DNA of 64,000 bases from Vibrio sp. B1FLJ16 (lineage in GTDB: Bacteria; Pseudomonadota; Gammaproteobacteria; Enterobacterales; Vibrionaceae), in assembly GCF_905175385.1 (NCBI RefSeq), contig NZ_HG992749.1, forward strand, positions 310,001 through 374,000, given 5' to 3'. The translations under genes and the position numbers were made by a program. The notes under the pieces were generated by a model that saw nothing but the letters and a program-made list of their open reading frames with translations, was not told where the DNA came from and made no database searches. Of this stretch, positions 30,212-40,688 are shown piece after piece. Every line of letters begins with the position of its first letter. The first letter of the stretch is position 1.

Positions 30212-30991
30212 TCAGTCAGCCTGATTCAAACTCCAGTCGTAGTCGTACGTTACCCGGCCAGAAAAACTGTTGTATTGCGGTGCGTATTTTCTGATGTGAT
30301 TGAATACCTGTGCTTCACCACCAAAATCGACCGAAAACCAGTCGTAGATGGAAGAAACCTTAGCGGTATCTCCTTGGATGCTGACGCCTTTTTGACTGTT
30401 GATAAAGGTCTTTGCGGCGCTTTCTAGCAGGGCTTGGGTATTATCTGCAGTAAATACCTTGGCTTGCAGGTTAGGACAGCCCAAGCTTGCACAATTGACC
30501 GCGTAATGAGTTCTCGGATCCTGCCAGATTGGCCTTAGGATCCGGTGCTCGATATCATTCAGGGTCAGATTTTTGCCATTGATTGCCACGACGTCTTGCC
30601 CCCATGGTCCAAAGCTAAACAACCCTCCTAACTTAGTGATCGATTTTATCGGGTAGTTATCCAAAATCAGATCCACCGTAATCGCATTGTACAGATTCAC
30701 CCAGTAAGCGTACTGCTCCGCTTTGCGGTACTGAAGTGGATCGAGCTTCGCAAGGCGTTGAATGTACTGTTTCAGTTTTTCTTTATCTGCTGCTGAGACT
30801 TTACCGTAGCTAAAGAGTGTATTTTCACCTCGGCTTACTAGATAGCTGTCGAGTAACTGTTGCCACTCCTGGTGCGAAATCTGAACTTGGCTGGTTTCAT
30901 CGGATTGCTGCCAGTATGGCCATAAATCGGCTTTTGGGGCTGCTAAAGCGGAGAAAGAGAATAAGAAACACAATAATAAGAGATGTTTCAT
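30212..30991 (-). CDS. DUF547 domain secreted protein
   Basis: 259 residues with a clear signal peptide (hydrophobic core 3-17, ALA-AP). The DUF547 core includes AYWVNLYNAITVDLILDNYP, the SFGPWGQDVVAINGKNLTLND block and HYAVNCASLGCPNL, which together suggest a papain/transglutaminase-like fold with conserved N, H and C. Biochemical function is not established. Single gene ending opposite djlA. Confidence 0.9.
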   Translation of the reverse strand: MKHLLLLCFLFSFSALAAPKADLWPYWQQSDETSQVQISHQEWQQLLDSYLVSRGENTLFSYGKVSAADKEKLKQYIQRLAKLDPLQYRKAEQYAYWVNLYNAITVDLILDNYPIKSITKLGGLFSFGPWGQDVVAINGKNLTLNDIEHRILRPIWQDPRTHYAVNCASLGCPNLQAKVFTADNTQALLESAAKTFINSQKGVSIQGDTAKVSSIYDWFSVDFGGEAQVFNHIRKYAPQYNSFSGRVTYDYDWSLNQAD

Positions 30992-31071
30992 AGGGATACC
31001 TGCAGTGAAACTTTGTTGTTAGTGTAGACCTTTTTAGTCTTTGCTTTCTTTCTTTATCAACGCATAAAACT

Positions 31072-31099
31072 AAAAAAGGCTGACAACGGTCAGCCTTTT
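31072..31099 (-). terminator. Terminator of leuABCD
   Basis: 11-bp stem AAAAGGCTGAC/GTCAGCCTTTT, AACG loop, T run on the minus strand, 20 bases beyond the leuD stop. Confidence 0.92.
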
Positions 31100-31118
31100 A
31101 ACTTTTGTTTACAGCAAC

Positions 31119-31721
31119 TTAACGCAGAAAACTCGGGATGTTTGCTTCATACTCAGCAATTTTGTCTTCGTGCTGTAGCGTCAACCCGATGTTATCTAAG
31201 CCGTTTAGCAGGCAATGACGACGGAACTCATCGATTTCGAAATCGTACTCTTTACCGTTAGCGCGAACTTTCAGTGCTTCCAGATCCACTTCAATCTGAG
31301 CGCCTTCGTTAGCTTCTACGTATTGGAACAGTTCATCCACCTCTTGTTCAGTCAGACGAACCGGCACCATTTGGTTGTTGATTGAGTTGCCGTAGAAAAT
31401 GTCTGCAAAACTTGGCGCAATCATCGCTTTAATGCCGTAATCGGCTAACGCCCAAGGTGCGTGCTCACGAGAAGAGCCGCAACCGAAGTTTTCACGCGCA
31501 AGCAGGATAGAAGCACCTTGGTAACGTGGTGCGTTCATTACAAACTCAGGGTTTGGCTGTTCACCAGCATCATCAAGGAAACGCCAGTCATGGAATAGGT
31601 GCTTACCGAAACCCAGGCGAGACACCTTTTGTAGGAACTGCTTTGGTATTATGGCATCAGTATCAACGTTCGCTGCATCTAGAGGAACAACTAAGCCTTT
31701 GTGTTGTTTAAAACCTGACAT
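31119..31721 (-). CDS. leuD: 3-isopropylmalate dehydratase small subunit
   Basis: 200-residue swivel-domain subunit that pairs with LeuC to isomerise 2- to 3-isopropylmalate. Signature blocks [27 protein letters not shown] and [17 protein letters not shown] are present. Eleven bases separate it from leuC. Confidence 0.97.
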   Translation of the reverse strand: MSGFKQHKGLVVPLDAANVDTDAIIPKQFLQKVSRLGFGKHLFHDWRFLDDAGEQPNPEFVMNAPRYQGASILLARENFGCGSSREHAPWALADYGIKAMIAPSFADIFYGNSINNQMVPVRLTEQEVDELFQYVEANEGAQIEVDLEALKVRANGKEYDFEIDEFRRHCLLNGLDNIGLTLQHEDKIAEYEANIPSFLR

Positions 31722-31732
31722 ATGTTCTTTCC

Positions 31733-33133
31733 TTAATCTAGTTCACGAATATCAACAAAGTGACCAGCGATAGCCGCCGCCGCAGCCATTGCAGGACTAA
31801 CCAAGTGGGTACGACCATCACGGCCTTGACGACCTTCAAAGTTACGGTTTGAAGTCGATGCACAACGCTCCTGAGGACCTAAGCGGTCGTTGTTCATTGC
31901 TAGACACATTGAACAGCCCGGTAGACGCCATTCAAAGCCCGCTTCTTTAAAGATCACATCCAAGCCTTCCGCTTCTGCCTGAGTTTTGACTTGCTCAGAA
32001 CCAGGAACAATCAATGCCTGAACGTGTGACGCAACTTTGCGACCTTTAGCAACCGCTGCTGCTGCGCGCATGTCTTCGATACGTGAGTTAGTACAAGAAC
32101 CAACAAACACTTTATCAACTGGGTAATCTGCCAGTGACTTGCCAGCTTCTAGTCCCATGTAAGCCAGCGCTTTTGCTGCCGATGCTTTTTCCACTGGGTC
32201 TGAAAAACTTTCTGGTGAAGGAATCGGTTGGTCAACTGCGATAACCTGACCTGGGTTAGTGCCCCATGTGACTTGCGGTTTGATGTCTGCAGCGTTTAGC
32301 GTGACTACGGCATCAAACTCGGCATCTGCGTCAGTTTTTAGTGTTTTCCAGTACTCTACAGCTGCATCAAAATCTGCACCTTGTGGTGAGAATTTGCGGC
32401 CCTTGATGTAATCAAAAGTGGTTTCATCCGGGGCAATCAGACCTGCTTTCGCACCTAATTCGATAGCCATGTTACATACGGTCATACGGCCTTCCATCGA
32501 AAGGTCAGTAATCGCTTCACCACAGAATTCCACTACGTAGCCGGTGCCGCCAGCTGCCGTTGTCTTACCGATGATCGCCAGCACGATATCTTTGGCGGTA
32601 ATACCCGGAGCCACTTTGCCTTTTACTTCGATTTTCATCGTTTTCGCACGTGCTTGTTTCAGCGTTTGAGTTGCTAGTACGTGCTCAACTTCAGAAGTAC
32701 CGATACCGAAAGCCAGTGAGCCGAAAGCACCGTGAGTAGCGGTATGAGAGTCACCACAAACGATGGTCATGCCCGGAAGGGTGATGCCTAGCTCAGGACC
32801 CATAACGTGGACGATGCCCTGATATTTGTGGTTGATGTCATAAAGGGTGACACCGAACTCTTCACAGTTTTTTGATAGCGTTTCCATCTGGATACGAGCC
32901 ATCTCACCGGAAGCATTAATGTCTTTGGTTGTAGTTGAAACGTTGTGATCCATTGTCGCGAACGTTTTGCCCACCTGACGCACTTTACGACCTTTTTCAC
33001 GCAGGCCATCAAACGCCTGTGGAGAGGTGACTTCGTGTACCAAATGACGGTCAATATAAAGGATCGGGGTTTCCCCCTCGGCTGCGACAGCAACGTGTGC
33101 GTCGTAGACTTTTTGATATAGTGTTTTGCCCAT
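31733..33133 (-). CDS. leuC: 3-isopropylmalate dehydratase large subunit
   Basis: 467-residue 4Fe-4S aconitase-family subunit. The three cluster ligands lie in [12 protein letters not shown] and in [12 protein letters not shown]. The [15 protein letters not shown] start and [13 protein letters not shown] are family hallmarks. Start is the ATG at 33131-33133 with GAGGA nine bases away; an ATG three codons earlier is too close to that site. An unusual 186-195-base structured gap precedes it. Confidence 0.96.
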   Translation of the reverse strand: MGKTLYQKVYDAHVAVAAEGETPILYIDRHLVHEVTSPQAFDGLREKGRKVRQVGKTFATMDHNVSTTTKDINASGEMARIQMETLSKNCEEFGVTLYDINHKYQGIVHVMGPELGITLPGMTIVCGDSHTATHGAFGSLAFGIGTSEVEHVLATQTLKQARAKTMKIEVKGKVAPGITAKDIVLAIIGKTTAAGGTGYVVEFCGEAITDLSMEGRMTVCNMAIELGAKAGLIAPDETTFDYIKGRKFSPQGADFDAAVEYWKTLKTDADAEFDAVVTLNAADIKPQVTWGTNPGQVIAVDQPIPSPESFSDPVEKASAAKALAYMGLEAGKSLADYPVDKVFVGSCTNSRIEDMRAAAAVAKGRKVASHVQALIVPGSEQVKTQAEAEGLDVIFKEAGFEWRLPGCSMCLAMNNDRLGPQERCASTSNRNFEGRQGRDGRTHLVSPAMAAAAAIAGHFVDIRELD

Positions 33134-33179
33134 TACTTCCATTCCTCGTCGTCCTTGTCACCACAACTGCGTTATCGGC

Positions 33180-33230
33180 GTTAATTTCCCCCGGTCATTT
33201 AGTGAACTAAACTCCCGGGGTTAAATTAAC
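33180..33230 (-). other. Large imperfect palindrome in the leuB-leuC gap
   Basis: GTTAATTT..CCCCGG..TTTAG on the left mirrors CTAAA..CCGGGG..AAATTAAC on the right, around a TGAA loop, about 50 bases long. It lies inside the leu transcript. Confidence 0.7.
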
Positions 33231-33248
33231 TTGATGCCTTGTTGTAGC

Positions 33249-33281
33249 ACCAATGACTTAGAGGAAGCCTAAGTTATTGGT
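33249..33281 (-). other. Second hairpin in the leuB-leuC gap
   Basis: 13-bp stem ACCAATGACTTAG/CTAAGTTATTGGT with one G-U type pair and a 7-base loop; no T tract follows on the minus strand. Confidence 0.7.
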
Positions 33282-33328
33282 TGCAGTATCGGTTATGAAC
33301 GACTGTTATATTTATAAAATTAGTCTGT

Positions 33329-34429
<1,101 letters not shown>

Positions 34430-34494
34430 TTAAATTTCTTATTTTTAGCTTAATTTAAAACGAATTTATTCTTTTTAGATCTGGTTTGCTCAGA

Positions 34495-36042
34495 TTAAAC
34501 GGCAGCGATTTTCTTTCTCTTCATTTCTGCAATTTTGTCTGCACGGTGAATGCTGTTGATTACGTGCAGTAGCGCCTGGCCCGAAGCTTCTACTATGTCA
34601 GTTGAAACGCCAGTACCGTGATATTTACGGCCTTTGTAGTTGGCGATGATATCTGCCTGACCTAAACCATCTTCACCTTCGCCTTTTGCCGTCAGGTCAA
34701 ATTTGTCTAGCACGATGTCGTAACCTGTCACACGGTAGATACATTGGTATAGCGCATCCACCGGACCATTACCGACTGCAGCTTCACACATTTCTTCATC
34801 ACCACATTGCATTTTGATGCTGGTGGTTGCCATCACGCTGCCTGACTGCACGCTCAGGTAATTCAATTTGTAGAAATCATCTTCTTCACGCAAGTTAGAG
34901 AAGTGCATCAAGGCTTCCAGGTCGTAATCGAATACCTGGCCTTTGCGGTCCGCCAACTTCAGGAAGTCAGCGTATAGCGCATCAAGGTTGTACTCGTCTT
35001 CTTTGTAACCCATGCTGTCCATGTGGCTCTTCACCGCAGCACGGCCACTGCGGCTTGTCAGGTTTAGTGCCTGGTTCTTAAGACCAATCGACTCCGGTGT
35101 CATGATTTCGTAGGTGTTTTTATTCTTAAGCATGCCATCCTGGTGGATGCCAGAAGAGTGGCTGAATGCATTGGCACCGACGATCGCTTTGTTGCTCTGG
35201 ATAGGCATATTACATAGCTGGCTGACTAACTTACTGGTGCGGTGAATTTCATCGTGTTTGATACCAGTGTGTACGCCCAATAATTCCTGACGCGTTTTGA
35301 TGATCATCGCGATTTCTTCAAGTGAACAGTTACCCGCACGTTCACCGATGCCATTTATTGTCCCTTCAATCTGACGGGCTCCAGCTTGTACGGCCGCAAT
35401 AGAGTTAGCTACCGACATACCCAAATCGTCGTGGCAGTGCACAGAGATAATGGCTTTATCGATGTTTGGAACGCGATTGAACAGGGTCTCAATAATCCCG
35501 CCAAACTCGCTTGGTACGGTATAGCCCACAGTATCTGGGATGTTTACCGTTGTAGCGCCGGCGTTGATGGCCGCTTCGACCATGCGACACAGGTTGTCGA
35601 TTGGCGTACGGCCTGCATCTTCACACGAAAACTCTACGTCGTCTGTATAGTTACGGGCATGTTTTACTGCGTTGACAGCCATTTCTACGACATCGTCGTA
35701 TGTGCGGCGAAGTTTATCTTGAACGTGAATAGTGGAAGTCGCCAGGAAGGTATGAATTCGGAATTGGTCAGCAACTTTTAGCGCTTCGGCTGCCGCATCG
35801 ATATCTTTCGCAACGGCACGCGAAAGTGCACAAACCCGGCTGTTTTTAATGTTTTTTGCGATAGTCTGTACTGATTCGAAATCGCCAGGAGAAGAGATAG
35901 GAAAACCAGCTTCGATAACATCGACACCCAGTCTTTCCAGCGCATAGGCAATCTGCAGTTTTTCTTTAACCGTCAAACTTGCTGATAACGCTTGCTCGCC
36001 ATCACGCAAGGTGGTGTCGAATATAATGACTTGATCGTTCAT
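34495..36042 (-). CDS. leuA: 2-isopropylmalate synthase
   Basis: 515-residue first enzyme of leucine synthesis, condensing acetyl-CoA and 2-ketoisovalerate. The [14 protein letters not shown] motif holds the metal and catalytic residues, [14 protein letters not shown] the two metal histidines, and [18 protein letters not shown] the linker; the C-terminal regulatory domain carries the leucine feedback site. First structural gene after the leader/attenuator, with strong AGGAAGGAAG. Confidence 0.97.
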   Translation of the reverse strand: MNDQVIIFDTTLRDGEQALSASLTVKEKLQIAYALERLGVDVIEAGFPISSPGDFESVQTIAKNIKNSRVCALSRAVAKDIDAAAEALKVADQFRIHTFLATSTIHVQDKLRRTYDDVVEMAVNAVKHARNYTDDVEFSCEDAGRTPIDNLCRMVEAAINAGATTVNIPDTVGYTVPSEFGGIIETLFNRVPNIDKAIISVHCHDDLGMSVANSIAAVQAGARQIEGTINGIGERAGNCSLEEIAMIIKTRQELLGVHTGIKHDEIHRTSKLVSQLCNMPIQSNKAIVGANAFSHSSGIHQDGMLKNKNTYEIMTPESIGLKNQALNLTSRSGRAAVKSHMDSMGYKEDEYNLDALYADFLKLADRKGQVFDYDLEALMHFSNLREEDDFYKLNYLSVQSGSVMATTSIKMQCGDEEMCEAAVGNGPVDALYQCIYRVTGYDIVLDKFDLTAKGEGEDGLGQADIIANYKGRKYHGTGVSTDIVEASGQALLHVINSIHRADKIAEMKRKKIAAV

Positions 36043-36108
36043 GTTTGCTTCCTTCCTGATTTCTGCACTTTCGCGCCAGTTAATCGTTTACTTCCAGTAT
36101 TTAGATAT

Positions 36109-36134
36109 AAAAAAACCCGCATTTTCATGCGGGC
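36109..36134 (-). terminator. leu operon attenuator
   Basis: 7-bp stem CCCGCAT/ATGCGGG with a TTTC loop (plus-strand sense) followed on the minus strand by seven T, between leuL and leuA. Confidence 0.88.
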
Positions 36135-36170
36135 TTTTAGAATTCGTTGTGGTTATTTTTCTTCCACAGC

Positions 36171-36233
36171 CTACCCGCGCGATTTGGTCACGATCAGGAG
36201 GAGGCTAAGCAGGATAGAAAAATGAGCTGACAT
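36171..36233 (-). CDS. leuL: Leu operon leader peptide
   Basis: 20-residue peptide MSAHFSILLSLLLIVTKSRG, read from the ATG at 36231-36233 to TAG at 36171-36173. Five leucine codons in a span of six (CTG CTT AGC CTC CTC CTG) lie just before the region that folds into the attenuator at 36109-36134. Ribosome stalling there under leucine shortage would let leuA be transcribed, the classical attenuation scheme. Confidence 0.85.
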   Translation of the reverse strand: MSAHFSILLSLLLIVTKSRG

Positions 36234-36268
36234 AGTTGTTAAGCTTTCCACAAAATTAAGTTAACAGA

Positions 36269-36297
36269 TTAGTACCGCACTCCATCAACTACGTCAA
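36269..36297 (-). promoter_or_regulatory. Promoter of leuLABCD
   Basis: On the minus strand TTGACG and TACTAA are spaced by 17 bases, about 35 bases upstream of the leuL start codon. Confidence 0.65.
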
Positions 36298-36538
36298 CCC
36301 TAAAGTCGATTTTTTGTTCATATCGGATCAGTCCTGAGAGGTGGGGATTTTATGAACTGACATAAATTTTCGGCCGGAAGGATTATTTCCGGCAATTATA
36401 ACTCTCGAGAAAGATCACAATGTTCAACCAACAATCTCCTCATAAAGGGATCACGATTACAAGCTACCCAGACAATGATTGATTTGTTAGGCCAGTGCTT
36501 TTAGATAGAGCTTATAGTCTACAGAAGGTAGAGGATTA
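36298..36538. promoter_or_regulatory. Divergent region between leu operon and lipoprotein gene
   Basis: Contains a 7-bp hairpin GCCGGAA/TTCCGGC (36373-36393) and otherwise A+T-rich sequence; no confident promoter or ORF for the lipoprotein gene was assigned. Confidence 0.3.
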
Positions 36539-37333
36539 ATGGCTAAAGCAAAACAACTCGGACGTTCAGCGTTAGCACTAACATTGATCAGCTTATCAGG
36601 TTGTCAGCTGTTTCAATCACACACATTTCCATCACACCCACAAGCGACAGTTTCGCCGCTCGTAGCGAGTGGTCATGCTCATGTGGTCGCATTGGTCCGT
36701 GACCAAATGGATATGTATTTGAGTTTTGAAGGCCGGGAGTACTTTTTAAATCAACTGTTAGTTGCTCTTGAGTCGGATACTCGCGACAGATTTAAAGGAA
36801 AAGATCCGGAAACTTACGCTTGGTGGAAAATCCGCGTTCAACCCAACGAATGGCATCAGGCCAGGGCTACTTTGCCCATGGAAGAGGGGGTTGAAACATA
36901 CGGACAGCTGACGTTTATGGATGTTCCTTACCGGTCGAAAACAACCATGAACTTACGCTCTAAACCGAGCCCGGATGCCGAGGAACTCAGCCAGATAAGC
37001 AAAGGTGAGGTATTTAATGTACTCGCGATAACTGATGAGTCTCCCTGGTTTCTTGTTGAACAAAGAGGCGTGATCAAAGGCTATATGCATAAAGATTACG
37101 CGCGAAGCAATGCAGGAGAGCGGGACATTCTGTCAACGCCACCAAATCCGCTGTTGGTAACATCATCTTCAATAAATGAAAAATTGCAAAATCAATATGA
37201 TATGAACGGTCGCTACACCTGCCGGATGCTAAGTTACGAGCTGAGCAAAGATGGTGACTACACCACAGGGTCGTTGCGGGCGTGTCGTAAGCAAAGAAAG
37301 GTTTGGTACATCGACACCGCACTTCAATCTTAA
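36539..37333 (+). CDS. SH3-domain lipoprotein, unknown function
   Basis: 264-residue predicted lipoprotein: lipobox LSGC with C22, followed by QLF and therefore probably sorted to the outer membrane. Residues about 40-125 form a charged domain (EGREYFLNQLLVALESD), about 136-187 a bacterial SH3 domain (MNLRSKPSPDAEELSQISKG ending GYMHKDYA), and the C-terminal part has a conserved-looking cysteine pair (YTCRMLSYEL, LRACRKQRK). SH3b domains usually bind peptidoglycan or peptides. Start behind AGAGGA. It stands alone, 170 bases before the PAP2 gene. Confidence 0.85.
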   Translation: MAKAKQLGRSALALTLISLSGCQLFQSHTFPSHPQATVSPLVASGHAHVVALVRDQMDMYLSFEGREYFLNQLLVALESDTRDRFKGKDPETYAWWKIRVQPNEWHQARATLPMEEGVETYGQLTFMDVPYRSKTTMNLRSKPSPDAEELSQISKGEVFNVLAITDESPWFLVEQRGVIKGYMHKDYARSNAGERDILSTPPNPLLVTSSSINEKLQNQYDMNGRYTCRMLSYELSKDGDYTTGSLRACRKQRKVWYIDTALQS

Positions 37334-37502
37334 ATTGTACGCTTCTCGTTAGGTTTGAAATACCATCTACTTAGTCGTGGTATCACTAAGTGGATTTTAC
37401 CAATCTAAACTTTGTCATTAATTGTCCAACTTCCCGTCATTTAGTTGTCACTAAAACCCCCTACTTTGCCAATAGAGGTGTATCAAAGTGAGGGAAGCTC
37501 AT

Positions 37503-38051
37503 ATGAGAACGATAGAGACGATTACTCAGCCGATAGCAACCATCGCTAAGCTTGACTTAGCATTTTCCAGCGTTTGTCTTCAGCACCGATTTAACCACCA
37601 GGTCGCGAATATCAGCAGGGGAGTTTCACACAGTGGTGATGGTCATCTTTACGTGGTTCTGGGTTTATTAGCCTGGTATCTGGATAAAGAACATGGCTTA
37701 TGGTTTTTGCTTACGGGATTGCTGGCCTTTGCTATTGAATTACCCGTCTACTGGGCGTTGAAAAACAGTTTTAAACGCCGTCGTCCCGAAGAGTTAAGCG
37801 TATTACTGCCTACTTTTATTACCCCTTCTGATCGCTATAGCTTACCTTCCGGGCATACTTCTGCCGCGTTTTTGATGGCCACACTTATCGAGCACTTTTA
37901 CCCTGCACTGGGTTACGCCGCGTTTTTCTGGGCTGGCTTGATAGGTGCTGCGCGCATTTTTCTTGGGGTGCACTTTTTTACTGACATTGTCATCGGCGCG
38001 GCGCTGGGAAGTCTGTGTGGTGGATTTGCAATTTCTGTCTTCGGAGTTTGA
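37503..38051 (+). CDS. PAP2 superfamily membrane phosphatase
   Basis: 182-residue integral membrane phosphatase. The three catalytic motifs are visible: K87-X6-R94-P95 (KNSFKRRRP), PSGH (115-118) and R151-X5-H157-X3-D161 (RIFLGVHFFTD); the serine usually before R151 is an alanine. About five spans. Start is the ATG at 37503 with AGGGAAG, preferred over a GTG five codons upstream. A glycosyltransferase gene begins four bases after its stop, so lipid-phosphate substrates connected to glycosylation are likely, but the substrate is unknown. Confidence 0.9.
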   Translation: MRTIETITQPIATIAKLDLAFSSVCLQHRFNHQVANISRGVSHSGDGHLYVVLGLLAWYLDKEHGLWFLLTGLLAFAIELPVYWALKNSFKRRRPEELSVLLPTFITPSDRYSLPSGHTSAAFLMATLIEHFYPALGYAAFFWAGLIGAARIFLGVHFFTDIVIGAALGSLCGGFAISVFGV

Positions 38052-38054
38052 TTG

Positions 38055-39101
38055 ATGAAAATCCTATACGGTGTTCAGGGCACCGGAAACGGTCATATTG
38101 CTCGTGCAAGAGCGATGAGTAATGCATTTTCACAGCATGACGTACAGGTCGACTTTTTGTTTTCCGGGCGTGATCCCAGGAAATACTTTTCGATGGAAGC
38201 CTTTGGTGATTATCAGACGCGCCGGGGATTCACGTTTGTCACTGAGAAAGGTTCGGTGAATTACGCTAAAACAGCACTCAACAATAACCTGATTCAGTTT
38301 TACAAAGAAGTGAGTGAGCTAGATTTATCATCTTATGACCTGGTTCTTAATGACTTTGAACCGGTAACGGCGTGGGCGGCACGAAAGCAGAAAAAGCCTT
38401 GTATTGGTATCAGTCACCAGAACGCTTTTCGTTATCCGGTTCCGCTGAAAGGAGCGAGCTGGCTGGACAAGTCGATGATTGAGTATTTTGCTCCATCTCA
38501 GCATCATCTGGGATTGCACTGGTATCATTTTGACCAACCTATACTGCCGCCCATCATTCATACGTTGACCAGCCAGGAGCAATATGACAGTTTTGTGTTG
38601 GTTTATCTTCCTTTTGAATCGATTGATGATATCGCGGATCTGCTGTTTCACTTTAATCAGCAGTCATTCATCTGCTACCACCCGGATGTAACAGAGCGTG
38701 AAGTTATCGAGAACATTGAGCTGCGTCCCTTGTCTCACTCTCGGTTCCAGCGTCACCTGCATCAATGTAGTGGGGTCATCGCTAACGGTGGATTCGAGTT
38801 ACCGTCAGAAGCGCTTTCTCTGGGAAAGAAGCTGTTGCTGAAACCACTGGCAGGGCAGTTTGAGCAGCAGAGCAATGTGGCGACGCTAGAAGACTTAGGT
38901 CTGGCTACTTCGATGGACGGGTTAGAAATTTCAACGGTACGCCGTTGGCTGAAGGAACAGCACGCAGAAAGTGTTAAGTATCCGGATGTCGCTCAGGCTG
39001 TGGCTGACTGGGTGTTGCAGGGGGCATGGGATTCTCAGGAAGAGCTATCCAGGCAGTTGTGGGAACAGGTCGATTTTCCGAGTTATGTTTCTAATATTTA
39101 G
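38055..39101 (+). CDS. MJ1255/VC2487-family glycosyltransferase
   Basis: 348-residue GT-B-type glycosyltransferase resembling MurG-like enzymes. The N-terminal glycine-rich GVQGTGNGHIARARAM loop binds the acceptor side and the C-terminal IANGGFELPSEALSLGKKL with EQQSN forms the nucleotide-sugar site. No membrane span. The ATG at 38055 is chosen over a TTG one codon upstream. Coupled to the PAP2 phosphatase in front. The family name is known from genome annotation; donor and acceptor are not established. Confidence 0.88.
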   Translation: MKILYGVQGTGNGHIARARAMSNAFSQHDVQVDFLFSGRDPRKYFSMEAFGDYQTRRGFTFVTEKGSVNYAKTALNNNLIQFYKEVSELDLSSYDLVLNDFEPVTAWAARKQKKPCIGISHQNAFRYPVPLKGASWLDKSMIEYFAPSQHHLGLHWYHFDQPILPPIIHTLTSQEQYDSFVLVYLPFESIDDIADLLFHFNQQSFICYHPDVTEREVIENIELRPLSHSRFQRHLHQCSGVIANGGFELPSEALSLGKKLLLKPLAGQFEQQSNVATLEDLGLATSMDGLEISTVRRWLKEQHAESVKYPDVAQAVADWVLQGAWDSQEELSRQLWEQVDFPSYVSNI

Positions 39102-39120
39102 TCGTAACGCCATCTCTGGA

Positions 39121-39154
39121 AAGCAGCTACCTAAAGTTTGAGTAGCTGCATTTT
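39121..39154 (+). terminator. Probable terminator after the glycosyltransferase
   Basis: 8-bp stem GCAGCTAC/GTAGCTGC, 11-base loop, then ATTTTCT; a weak T tract. Confidence 0.55.
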
Positions 39155-39426
39155 CTGTCTCTTTATCATCAATTCATACACTGCAATTTTAATCTTCTTA
39201 AACTGGACTGTGTACTTAGTTCTCTGATCCATTGATGTGGCTTTTTAGCCCAGGAAAGAACAATAACTCTGGCACATGAAGGACAGGGCTGACAGGTGTT
39301 CTTATAAATACGCTGAATAGGTTGTCAGAAAACTCTGAAATCGTGGTTTTAGACTTTTTTATGTTTTTCTCAACGCTATGATAATGCGCTTATAAATACC
39401 TGGTTGCATAAAATTTAGTGATTAAA

Positions 39427-39501
39427 TATCAATCGAGTTGTTAGACCTTGATTGATTCGTTGATAGTACGGTCCGAGCCGTACCTATGCGGTCGATTGAT
39501 A
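39427..39501 (+). promoter_or_regulatory. Nested inverted repeats in the leuO upstream region
   Basis: TATCAATCGA (39427-39436) pairs with TCGATTGATA (39492-39501); between them GTACGG/CCGTAC (39466-39483) forms an inner hairpin. The whole 39102-39620 gap is about 520 bases, A+T-rich and free of ORFs. The structure could be in the leuO 5' leader or be an operator; LeuO genes commonly have long, silenced upstream regions. Confidence 0.5.
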
Positions 39502-39620
39502 AAACGGGTTATCCATTCGTGAAATGATTCGAATCCAGCCGCCGTCTTTTGTGCGACATGAGATTCTATTCGCTATGAATTCATTGAACCAAATTGACGA
39601 TTACACAAGAGGCGCACTCG

Positions 39621-40580
39621 ATGTTAGAGAAGAAAGACGCAATGAGCGCAATTGCTAGCTACCGTATGGAAAGCACGTTGCGTGGAGTAGATTTGAACTT
39701 GCTGACAGTATTTGATGCTGTCATGCAGGAGCAAAACATCACTCGCGCAGCACACAATTTAGGCATGTCTCAACCAGCAGTGAGCAATGCCGTAGCACGT
39801 TTGAAAGTGATGTTTAACGACGAACTGTTTATGCGTCAGGGGCGCGGCATCCAACCGACACAACGTGCACGTCAGCTATTCGGCCCTATCCGCCAGGCGT
39901 TGCAGCTGATCCGTAACGAACTGCCAAGTTCCGTATTCCAGCCAGAATCTTCAACGCGTCTGTTTAAACTGGCGATCTGCAGTCCGTGTGATATGCGCTT
40001 TGCACCAAAGATCATGGCTGAAGTAGATCAGCAGGCACCAAACGTTCAGCTGCATTTAGATGCGGAATTTGACCGTCTCCTTTCTGAGCGCATGCGTTAT
40101 CAGGAAATCGATTTTGTGATTGATTATGCTCGCTTTGATGAGCAAGGCTTCTCAAGCACTGAAATCTTTAAAGATGAGCTGGTGGTGATTGCTTCTAAAA
40201 CCCACCCGCGCGTTTATGGATCGGTGAGTGCTGAGCAGCTGATCAATGAAAAACACGCGAAACTATCAAGAATCCACGGTCAGCGCAGTTTTTCCGAGCA
40301 GGCGTATCGCGAACTTGATTGTCTGGCGGCATATGAAGGTTCGAGCCTGAGCAACCTGCTATACGTAGTTGGACAATCTGAACTGGTGACGATTGTTCCG
40401 CGTTGGATGGCTGAAAATGCAGTAAACAGTGACCAGTTACAAATTTTGGATTTCCCATTTGCTAACAAAGAAATCAGTGGCTTCCTGAGCTGGCATGAGT
40501 CAAGTGAAAAGGACAAAGGTCATATTTGGCTGCGCGATCAGCTGATGGTGATTTGCGGTGAGGTTGTTGCCTCAAAATAA
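39621..40580 (+). CDS. leuO: LysR-type regulator LeuO
   Basis: 319-residue LysR-family regulator. The N-terminal winged HTH includes LNLLTVFDAVMQEQNITRAA and HNLGMSQPAVSNAVARLK, the typical LeuO recognition region; the rest is a periplasmic-binding-protein-like sensor domain. The ATG at 39621 follows AGAGG at 8 bases; an upstream TTG in frame lacks support. LeuO is a pleiotropic regulator and H-NS antagonist; in vibrios it is tied to acid/bile responses. It lies between the leu and ilv genes as is typical. Confidence 0.93.
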   Translation: MLEKKDAMSAIASYRMESTLRGVDLNLLTVFDAVMQEQNITRAAHNLGMSQPAVSNAVARLKVMFNDELFMRQGRGIQPTQRARQLFGPIRQALQLIRNELPSSVFQPESSTRLFKLAICSPCDMRFAPKIMAEVDQQAPNVQLHLDAEFDRLLSERMRYQEIDFVIDYARFDEQGFSSTEIFKDELVVIASKTHPRVYGSVSAEQLINEKHAKLSRIHGQRSFSEQAYRELDCLAAYEGSSLSNLLYVVGQSELVTIVPRWMAENAVNSDQLQILDFPFANKEISGFLSWHESSEKDKGHIWLRDQLMVICGEVVASK

Positions 40581-40605
40581 GTAACTGCAGACTGAAGAAT
40601 AATTC

Positions 40606-40646
40606 AAAGCCCCGGGGGATGTGTATCCTTCGGGGCTTTCTTTTTT
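40606..40646 (+). terminator. Terminator of leuO
   Basis: Long stem starting AAAGCCCCG and ending CGGGGCTTT, extended inward by GGAT/ATCC, then a T tract. Confidence 0.92.
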
Positions 40647-40688
40647 GCGTAGAGGAAAATGAGCGTGGTATCGCCTAAAGTGATCCTA

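Noticed and set aside
33166..33179. 14-base match (ACTGCGTTATCGGC) between the leuB-leuC gap and the MITE interior (reverse strand near 40784-40797)
   Set aside because: In 64 kb several 14-base matches are expected by chance, and the surrounding sequence does not align.
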